Source of the DNA: Hymenopellis radicata
Lineage: Eukaryota > Basidiomycota > Agaricomycetes > Agaricales > Physalacriaceae
Reading direction: 5' to 3'
DNA length: 64,000 bases
Assembly: GCA_015501595.1 (NCBI GenBank)
Contig: JADNRX010000043.1
Span: 124,001 to 188,000, forward strand
Shown here piece by piece: positions 56,299 to 64,000 of the stretch. Positions within the stretch are counted from its first letter, which is position 1, and the number at the start of each line of letters is the position of its first letter. The notes under the pieces are model-generated. The model ran no database searches, was not told the DNA's origin, and worked only from the letters and a program-made list of their open reading frames with translations. The translations under genes were made by a program, and so were the position numbers.

Positions 56299-56778
56299 CT
56301 ACCTTGCTTGGTACGCTACAGAAGTCAATCTGAAGCTGTGCGACTCTGCAGATGGTAACCGGATTGCAGCCGGATATTCCGCCTCGGTCGATATATGTAC
56401 GGACGACGATACTAGGACTTTGTAATACTGACTCCCCGGGCCGTTCTGATGGTTCAGCACGATAGATATGAGAGCAAGAGTTTTCGCCGTGGCGCCAACG
56501 CGTGATAACACGGTCGGTCGTATCCCACCCGAAAGGTGCATATGCGAAATGAACCGAACATTACGGGTAGATGGGGCAGCATGAGAAAGAGTGGACGTAC
56601 ATATATCAGGATCATATTTTTTCGGTTGGTCGGTCGCGAACAGTGGTGTTATTCTTAGGGAAGGAGTCAGAGTCAAAGTCCAAGTTTCCCAGAGTTCAAG
56701 TCCAGATGGCGCTACCCCACGTCGCGATGTGAGTATCATACGGACGTTCTTCAATGCCTTGCCACGAATCGTCTCCAA
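56299..56778 (-). CDS. ORF, unknown, probably includes an intron
   Basis: Frame of 159 codons reading GLELWETWTLTLTPSLRI and QPKKYDPDI, after which a GTACGT donor suggests the remainder is intronic or a later exon. No family recognised; may belong with the gene piece at 57219-57804 or be spurious. Confidence 0.25.
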   Translation of the reverse strand: METIRGKALKNVRMILTSRRGVAPSGLELWETWTLTLTPSLRITPLFATDQPKKYDPDICTSTLSHAAPSTRNVRFISHMHLSGGIRPTVLSRVGATAKTLALISIVLNHQNGPGSQYYKVLVSSSVHISTEAEYPAAIRLPSAESHSFRLTSVAYQAR

Positions 56779-57218
56779 AAATTCCTTGCATCCGGAAGAA
56801 GTCCTCCAAGGAATTGCTCTATGGAAGCGAAGGAAGAGCCCACCGCGTCGAATACGGGCCGTGCGGCTGCGATTTCATGTCCAGGCAAAAAAAAACTGCC
56901 TGATTGGCTTTGTATGAGCTACACTTCGACCGTTACGTCAAGGTGGCTCGTAGTCAGTACGTACTGACAGTATCCAGTGAGTTACTAGTCTGCCAGCTGA
57001 GAAAGCTTCAACCGACGAGTGCGATGTGGCCATAAACATTGCGGGAGATGGAATATATCATGACGACGGTAAGCAACACCGCAGCATGTTTAAACGTTGT
57101 CGTGTATTAAACAGAGTGATAATGGATGGTCATTGACGGTGCAGCGTCGGGGAGAGGGTGGAAGAAAATCAGGGGAAATACTGAAAAAGAGTTCTCGGCA
57201 TGTGCCGATCACTCTTAC

Positions 57219-57804
57219 CTGAAAACGACCATCACTCCATGTCCATTCATCGCGCCAGCCTCGTGCTCTGTCTCCGGCCTCCGCAGGTTCCAACCAGAAT
57301 GTCGCATACAACCTGCTCGTATGTATCGACGGAGACTTCGCATCAATGACAAAGCGCCGTATCATACGGACCGAAGACGAATGATACGGTGACAGCGCCT
57401 CAGCATCATCAAAGCTAAAGGACCAGGAGACATTCAAAGAGTCGTTAAGCGTGGATTTCCGGAGTCTATCAACCCCATAGAAGCCCCCATGTATATGGGG
57501 CACTAGGCGAAATCAGAAAACACAATGCCCCATCTCAATCTCCTGTACGAAGTTCACTTATGATATTCACTTAACGCCGACATGAGATACCAGTTCCTTC
57601 ATACGGTCCCATCTTTGAAAGGCGCCTAGGGTATCTTCTGAAAAGAAATCCCAGCTTAATGCGAGAACTGCACGACACCAATAGACGACCGGCTACTTCA
57701 ACGATCTCTAAGATTACCGATCCCTCTGCAGGATTTACTCCGAATGATGTGATCCACATCCACATGGTTCTCGCATCGCTCAGAGTCACTGGTACGCGCC
57801 ACAA
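57219..57804 (-). CDS. Gene of unknown function, 3' end unresolved
   Basis: Two exons, 57765 (first in-frame ATG; frame open to 57804) to 57591 and 57502-57219, are joined in phase across a GT-AG intron of 88 nt. They encode 153 residues including NPAEGSVILEIVEVAGRLLV, GGFYGVDRLRK, LNVSWSFSFDDAEAL and YATFWLEPAEAGDRARGWRD. The next donor (gtaaga) is clear at 57218, but the following exon is not; a 39-nt intron would give an immediate stop. Family not recognised. Confidence 0.4.
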
Positions 57805-58417
57805 CTTTGCTATGACTGTATGCTGGGGTACCCCATAGTCGACGATAGCGGGTCCCCTCCTTAGCCTAGCACATCAGCACATGGCCACAATCTACGCCTG
57901 TCGACTGACTTCTCAGGTTGTTCTGACTGTGTGACAGTTATTCTTATGTTGAGCCAGCACCGCAATTTTTTGGCCAGCACCGCAATTTTGATCTTTCAAG
58001 TTGGGCTGAACTTCTTCCAAGCTTGATTAATGCGACGAGATTCATGCAAGTGATATAGACAATTCTATGTCCTGCGAAGTTTTTATCTGACCAATAGAGG
58101 ATAAACTAGGTCCGGAATGATTAATGTCGAGAAGTCGTCGAGAGCGCTATGTTAGCCAGGCACACCCCCACCTATGCACAGCAAACACCCACTTTCACGG
58201 ATCGCGATCTAATCAGAATGAAATCTACATGTACCGCGCCGATCATTGATCCGGGAGCTAAATCGGAGGAGGCCATCTACGGACGTAGCGAATGGATTTT
58301 CAGCCTTCGGATTTTGAATTCAAGCGCTTAAACGCAGTTCTAAATGTACACGGTATACCGAGAACCTGGAACTCACTTATAAGCGCACAGTGATACTGTT
58401 CAGTAACAGTTGATCCC
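57805..58417. other. Intergenic stretch
   Basis: No gene supported. GCCAGCACCGCAATTTT is directly repeated at about 57953 and 57972. The end of the stretch is the promoter side of the second C2H2 gene. Confidence 0.35.
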
Positions 58418-59538
58418 ATGGCACGATCTACCTACGCCGATGATTTACCACCTCGCTATATCTCCTCCCAGCCGGTATACTTTACAAACCTTGTAGACCA
58501 TTCAGCTGAAGCGACGGCCCGTCGCCAGCATTACATCTATGACGCTGGACGTCTTGGCATCCATAACCAACTAGATCCCTACCCCGACATCGAGCCTGCT
58601 AATCTCACCCATCCTTCCCGCGACTCTGACTGGCACTGGAACGGCATCACTGGTCAACCTCAGTACCACGGTTGGGCTCGTCACCCTACAAATGCCCAAA
58701 CAGTTCAAATACCTCGCCATGGCCGCTTCGATGTGCCAGATGGCAGTGACGACGTTTGCAGTACGGGTCTTCCTGTAGCGCATTCCCAAAGCTTTTCCGA
58801 CGGAAACGCGCCATCTATGCTGCCGCCGGCGGTTGCTGATACGCGGCAGCTAGCGGAGACGCTGGCTATGGGAGCGGTGGACAATCCTGCAGGTCGTATC
58901 ACTGGCCCGGCCAGCCCATTTGTGTCTTCCGTCGCTCCTTGGGCCCAATCCTACGACCAACCGTATACGGGTAGTCAACCGTAAGTGAACCTTCACTCTT
59001 TTCAAGTAATCTTCTAACTGCGATCGACATAGAATCATGAACTCTACATTCAATGCTGTACATGATCGCATCAGAAACTCTCAGCAGCCTCCTATTCCGA
59101 GCGGCTTGATGCCTTTGTTCCCCACAGAAGTACTATCTGATCACCCCATCGGCGGCTACGCGAGTGTACCCTTCTCCAACATCGCGTCCGGTAGCAGCTC
59201 TTCAGCTTTGCCTGGTGCTAACGTCGACTTGAGCGACGCGCCGCATACTGAGCGCGATGTTGTCAATCTGAGGCGTCGCGGGAGAGAACAGAAAGTCATC
59301 GTAGAGCGGCGCAAGCATCCTGCAACGTACATTTGTCCAGAATGTTCCGCCGACTTCACCACCAACAGCGCTCGTAACAGTGAGTATCTTCAAGTCATCT
59401 GGTGTCGTCGCTCATCATTTGATAGAGCACGTTCAAAGTAAACACGAGTTCCATGTCTTTCCTTGTGAAAAATGCGCAAAGCAGTACGCGGATTACTCGT
59501 CTCTCGGAAGGCACATGCGTACCAAGCATAACGTATAG
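58418..59538 (+). CDS. C2H2 zinc-finger protein, paralogue 2
   Basis: Exons 58418-58980, 59033-59379 and 59426-59538 (introns 52 and 46 nt, phases consistent) give 340 aa. About 265 residues of low-complexity Ser/Pro/Gln sequence precede the basic leader RGREQKVIVERRKHPATY. Finger 1 is CPEC ... HVQSKH (C-x2-C-x12-H-x4-H), split by intron 2 in phase 1; finger 2 is CEKC ... HMRTKH (C-x2-C-x12-H-x4-H), four residues before the stop. Likely a nuclear transcription factor. The leader, finger spacing and intron position show common descent with the gene at 55058-56104, but the N-terminal halves share nothing obvious. Confidence 0.8.
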
Positions 59539-60252
59539 CGAGAACGCGCAAAGCTAATCCCAGGACGGATTAGCATACATAGTTGTAAACCTGGACCAAA
59601 TAGCTGCGCTATCAATTGAACACCTGTACTAATTATTATATGTCTATTGTCTTCCCTGCGGTATGTGTGGCGTGTGTGACGCTGACTCCTAAGTCACTAC
59701 AATCCTGCAAGAACGGGTACCAGGCAAGTTAGCGCTGTTTCATTTGGCAATCAAGGCTGCCCTAAACACCTTGGTAAACGGACCAGAAACGGACTTGAAA
59801 TGACACACTGATTTCAGAACAGCAATTAGAAACACAACATCCGCGAAAGAAACCTTCTCATACATGAGCAAGAAAATGACCTTCTTCAGGACATGGTTGA
59901 TAGAACCCGAGAGGTAGCCAATGGAACTTGCACGGACTTTCGTCAGCCGGTTCGCTTCGAAAGCGATCAAACCCAAGATAACAAGTTCAGGGTATCCATT
60001 GAGATTCCACAAATGCACAATACATGTTATCCTACGCTTCACCACCTCGGCGTACCCAGGTGTTAAAATGTGTTGTACCACTACTCGATGCAACGCCGTC
60101 AAGCACGTTCGAAGTAATGATAGGTATGCCAGCAACACTGCAGCTCTTGACCCGGCAATAGCAATTATAAAACCAAAAGAGCTGGCGATGGTCAAAGAAG
60201 AAGAGTGTGATAGGCCGGCCTAACTCCATCGCCAGAAAACGCGACGGTGCGC
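59539..60252. other. Intergenic stretch
   Basis: A hydrophobic minus-strand frame (59740-60195) has no ATG at its start and no homology signature; not called. Otherwise the 3' flanks of the zinc-finger gene and pectate lyase. Confidence 0.35.
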
Positions 60253-61511
60253 TTAAAAGTCGAGGGTCTGGCCAGCGTTGGACTGGACATCGCTGGCAAC
60301 ACTGGTGGTCGCAATCAAGTCGTAGTCGTAGCCGAGGTCAGAGGCGGTGATGGAGCCCTCCTCCGCAGCGTTCTCGCCGTCTCCGAAGTCTTGATACATG
60401 ATTAGCACATCACACCGAAGTTCCAAACTAACGCGTACCATTGCCGGAGGCAACAGCGAAGCCCTCATCGGTGGAGTAAAGAGGCTTCTTAGAGTCTGAG
60501 TCCAAGTGATTAGCCTGTATGCGTGGTTATGACGAAGGAAGACGGCATACCAACGAAGACGTTGTTCTCGACTAGAAGCTCGGCACCGTCACGCGTGTTG
60601 ATACCATCGCTCACGCTGCTGTAATAGTTGTTGAAGATGTGGCCTTGGCCGAAGCGGAAGGACGGGCCACGAGAGTTCAGATTCTCAAAGTAGTTGCCGT
60701 AGTAAGTGACGCGGAGAGCCGCATCCTCAGAGCCATTGCTGTCGGAGTGGCCGACCAAGGAGGCCTTCCAGTGGTCGTGGAGGTAGTTGTACGAGAGTGT
60801 AACACCGCTGCATCCGTGGGTTACATCAAGAAGACCATCGTAGCTGAACAATGGGGTTAGTAGGCTTCGATAATTGACGGGAAGAACTTACTAGTCCTTA
60901 TCGTGGTCGCGGTCACTGGAAAGGTCCAGGTGGTCAACCCAGACCTGGCTACTTTCCTGCACGCCAACGGCATCACCAGACTCAGCAAGAACCTTGGAGA
61001 TGGCGATGTTGCGGATGATGACGTTCTCCTCCTTGTAGACGCGGAGACCAACACCGACGAGCGCTGAGAACATGGTAAGAACGTCGGGCGCGAAAAAGCA
61101 AGAAGAAGACTCCTTACATGCGTTAGAGGTACCCAGAACAGAGGTGTTGGAACCAATCTTGACGACTTCGCTACCGGTGATTTCACCGTCGATGATGACA
61201 ATCTTGGCATCATCGCCTGTAACGGCAGCGATGAGGTCGTCCAGAGTTGTGACAGTCGTGGTTGAGCCACCAGCGCCACCAGTAGTTCTAATTTTTAATG
61301 AGCACGCAGGCAATCAGACATCCGGACGAGACATACCCGCCGTTCAAGGTGCAGTAACCGACAGAGCAGGCCTCTTCAGAATCAGCGCGCTTGCGAAGAG
61401 GGGGAGCAGCCTAGCAGCGTTGTCAGTGTATAATTCTTGATTGAAGGTAGTTGAACGTACCATAGCAAGCTGGACCGAGAGGAGAGTAACAGCAGAGTAG
61501 AGCCACTTCAT
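60253..61511 (-). CDS. Secreted pectate lyase, polysaccharide lyase family 1
   Basis: Cleaves pectate in plant cell walls by calcium-dependent beta-elimination, outside the cell. Seven exons, 61511-61461, 61410-61337, 61287-61118, 61063-60892, 60843-60551, 60495-60439 and 60389-60253, total 954 nt (317 aa) with introns of 48-55 nt and consistent phases. Signal peptide MKWLYSAVTLLSVQLAMA, followed by a KR propeptide-like site (LRKRADSEE). PL1 hallmarks: SNTSVLGTSNA, NVIIRNIAI, QVWVDHLDL, the calcium-site region DHDKDYYDGLLD, SYNYLHDHWKASLVG, NSRGPSFRFGQGHIFNNYY with the catalytic Arg, and NNVFV. All expected residues are present. A TATA box lies at 61640-61646. Likely induced during growth on plant material. 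Confidence 0.93.
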
Positions 61512-61639
61512 TTTTGGAGAATGAGATAGGGAAATAGACAACGACTGGCGTGCGTAAAAGACGGAGAGAAAATGAGAGAAGAGCTGCAAGAGAGTGTGAA
61601 GGTGCGGTTTGATGTCTAATCGTCTCTCTTGGGCGTCTC

Positions 61640-61646
61640 TTTTATA
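61640..61646 (-). promoter_or_regulatory. TATA box of the pectate lyase gene
   Basis: TATAAAA on the minus strand, 129 bases before the ATG, in the context GCTATAAAAGAGACGC. Confidence 0.5.
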
Positions 61647-63288
61647 GCAATTTGGTGTCGGAGAAACATGTTAACGTTACTACAGGCGGCGGCCTGCGAC
61701 CGGTCCAGATGAACTCAGGATTCAGCACCAGAGCGAGAGTTACGCTGAGTTACAGGAACATTATACCGTGGAGGTATTCCACGGAAAGGTGCTTATGAGG
61801 AGACACGGTCCATGGCGTTTGGATTTCTCCCGAAAGTCGTTCCCGGAAGATATGAGCACTACTCGCAAATATTTAACGCGCCTACCAAAGGTTGCGCCCA
61901 GCGGATACATGTCGAAGCTCAGGCTCTGGGAGGAAGACAAGCTCGCACTGCTCGTCAGCGAGGTCAAGGGCGCCGCCACGTTACGGGCGCACGCAGCGTG
62001 CCCATGGCAAATATTGCGTCCGTTGTCGTGGAAAAGAGGAGGAAAGGCTTGGCAGCTCTAATTCGCAATCGGCAGCCGGAAGCGGGGATCGTGATCAGGT
62101 CCAATATTTTTGTTTCCGTCTTTCATCGAACTTACGGCCGGCGGCTCCCTCGTGGGACATTCGCTGTGTATTATTATTCCAATCTGAAGAGTCAAGACGA
62201 TGATAGTAGCCAAATACTAATAGCCAACGGAGGCCGCGTGTATGATTGAGTCCATGGTGGTGGTGGTGCAGTGTAGGGCTTGGTTAGTAAGGGGATGTTT
62301 GTAAACAACGTTTAAAACAGCCTGTTTTAAACAATATAAACCGTCCAAGCGCTGAACCCCCCTTGTTTTTAATGTTTTCAATTATGTGATTCACGTGATG
62401 TGCCCGCCCACCGACGCGTCGCGATCGCGGCTCCCAGAAGGCTCAAAATAGTTCAGCTGGTAGATCTTTCCGACATACCCAACGTGTTCAGCAAAGCAAG
62501 GATATCCGGGAGCACCTTGGTCAGACTTCTGGGATTCTGCAAGGATCCTGAAGGTTCTCGGTGATCCCGGTGATACAGAACCCGCCCACCTTTGCGTTCA
62601 CAGCTCCCATACACTGTTCAAACATCATTTACACTACAAAATGGATTGCATGCTCACTTGAGGGTGAAATCAATGGCACAAGCTGGATTTATGGCAGCTT
62701 GAGACGGGAAATTTTGCGTCACGTGGGTCAGCTGGGGCAACTCGGCCGTGAGTTAAAAAATATCGCGAGGAAAAAATTACAAACCGTTTGCAATCCTCAG
62801 ATTTATTATAAACCAAGCCCTAGTGCAGTGGAAGGATAGCCCTCGTCAGTCGTCTTGTGGTTAAGACGACAGTGGGTAATGTACAAATGGGAGGGCGACG
62901 AGAAACCAAACGCAGCGGGCCATATTATCAAAGTCTATGGAGATCTTTCTCGACCGCTTGTGCGTAGTGTGGCGACGTCAATTGACTGCGTTCGTAGTCC
63001 ACATTGAACTTTTGACTACTTTGCAATGAGACTGCAAACGACCTGACACCCGGCTTCCGTATTTGCGCCGTTCTTGGACGTCAGAAACCCGAGCCATTTC
63101 CGACCAGTAGTTGAGCCATCCCAAAAATCCCTTCGTTGTATTAGAGTACATACACTGATAAATTATAATATGCAAAACTTTTGACAGTCCATTCATACCC
63201 ATCCATGATAACAGTGGTATAACAAGCACTACAGTGCCCTCCTGACAGTTCATTTTGGCCAACACAAGCAATCTACTCCTACTTCACG
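61647..63288. other. Intergenic stretch with two palindromes
   Basis: No gene supported. 62310-62332 is a perfect 11-bp palindrome around one base (GTTTAAAACAG-C-CTGTTTTAAAC). 62849-62870 is an 8-bp hairpin (GTCGTCTT-GTGGTT-AAGACGAC) with a tRNA D-loop-like centre. Short frames at 61768-62249 show no domain. Confidence 0.4.
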
Positions 63289-64000
63289 TTATGTCGCGAA
63301 CGCAGGACTCGTATACTCGAAATTCGGAAACGCCTGGCCAAATGGATCTTCTGTCCTTTGCCCGTATGCCTGACTTGCTGCATCCTCCGGATATCTGTCG
63401 AACCTACGCAGCCGTCAGAAAAGCAGTCACTTGGAAATCCAACGAAAGTACTCACGCGCTGGCATCCCCATCACCTGTTATCTTCGGCAAATAAGGCGCC
63501 GTTATCGACCTCCTCCCCAACATGATCCAATCCACCTCCGTAAACCACGGGTGCTCGTAGATGTCAGCGTCTCCCGCCATCATGTTCCCATACCGCCTCG
63601 TGGGGTCCGTCTCCATCAGGTGTTCAATAAGATGTCTTGCGCGCGCGTCAATGACATGCGGCCACTGGATAAACGCCGGCCCTCTCGCAATCTTCTCATA
63701 CAAGACCACCGGGTTTCCATCCGCGGTATGATATGGGGGCAGTCCAGAGAGCATCTCGTAGATGAGCACACCCAGCGCATACCAGTCGACGCTTATGCCA
63801 TACCGCTGCTGGCCAATTATCTCGGGCGCGAGGTAGTCGGGTGTGCCGCATAGCGTCCAGGTGATTTTGCACTGCTTCGCGAATCCAAAGTCGGCGATTT
63901 TGATGTGACCGTCATGGTTGAGGAGTATATTTTCGGGCTTGAGATCCCGGTAGACGATTTGTTGACCATGCATGTAAGAGAGCGCGAGCACGACTTCAGC
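63289..64000 (-). CDS. cAMP-dependent protein kinase catalytic subunit, C-terminal part (runs off the right edge)
   Basis: Last exon 63403-63289 and a preceding exon from 64000 to 63456, separated by a 52-nt GT-AG intron. Visible: YRDLKPENILL catalytic loop, KIADFGFAK, the PKA signature TWTLCGTPDYLAPEII with the activation-loop Thr, SVDWYALGVLIYEML, GNMMAGDADIYEHPWF, and after the intron FDRYPED ... FPNFEYTSPAF, the AGC C-terminal tail. PKA phosphorylates Ser/Thr proteins in nutrient and morphogenesis signalling. The ATP-binding lobe lies beyond the window. The normal YGNM-GDADI loop carries MA here (GNMMAGDADI), a small variation. Confidence 0.9.

Noticed and set aside
59740..60195. Hydrophobic 151-codon protein
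   Set aside because: Begins at TTG with no ATG nearby and no recognisable family; hydrophobicity follows from T-rich DNA.
1..64000. CRISPR arrays, operons, bacterial-type promoters
   Set aside because: Gene structure is eukaryotic throughout; no regular spacer-repeat pattern was seen.

Overview
The window is nuclear DNA of a filamentous basidiomycete, most likely an Agaricomycete. The evidence is the very short GT-AG introns (about 45-60 nt), an eight-cysteine class I hydrophobin, an expanded family of F-box-like proteins with the basidiomycete HPIRxxPxE(I/L)L core, a 7-TM gene of the Agaricomycete type, a tRNA-Ser with a 9-nt intron, and a dense load of short transposable elements. Exon models below were built by hand from splice sites, phase and protein continuity. 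They are inferences unless stated.

Layout: 1-6.4 kb holds the 5' part of a gene leaving the left edge, then a tandem family of F-box proteins that all start MIC(S/P)QC: two intact, one frameshifted, one remnant. 6.7-10.4 kb has tRNA-Ser(UGA) and a DH-BAR Rho guanine nucleotide exchange factor. 10.6-12.7 kb has a fourth F-box copy on the other strand plus a duplicated C-terminal fragment. 14-15.7 kb is a mobile-element patch: nested inverted repeats, a tRNA-derived SINE with a target-site duplication, and a perfect 180-bp tandem duplication. 17-23.8 kb carries five ordinary genes (two membrane or secreted proteins, a cysteine-cluster protein, a conserved 194-aa protein and a possibly mitochondrial protein). 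24-27 kb is a protein kinase gene broken by a Tc1/mariner-type MITE and two one-base gaps. 28-33 kb has an LRR-type gene, a small frameshifted gene and a second F-box family (copy C1). 34.7-38 kb is the conserved core: hydrophobin, aspartokinase and TFIIA small subunit (TOA2). 38-42.3 kb has an intact member of the second F-box family and copy C2. 42.8-43.4 kb encodes a Gly/Ala-rich membrane protein resembling IFI6/IFI27. 43.7-48 kb is nearly gene-free and full of tRNA-like fragments. 48-51 kb has a gene overlapping a long inverted repeat and a 7-TM gene. 55-59.5 kb has two paralogous C2H2 zinc-finger genes. 60.2-61.5 kb is a PL1 pectate lyase, and the right edge cuts a PKA catalytic-subunit gene.

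The most striking point is that many genes are broken by a single missing base, often in a G or C run. Three such gaps lie inside an otherwise perfect hydrophobin. In the kinase, exon lengths are exactly one base short of a whole number of codons in two exons. This looks like uncorrected assembly indels, although true decay is not excluded for the duplicated F-box genes. The MITE in the kinase is a different matter: removing it together with one TA restores a 25-codon exon exactly, so it is a genuine insertion into a catalytic-loop exon.
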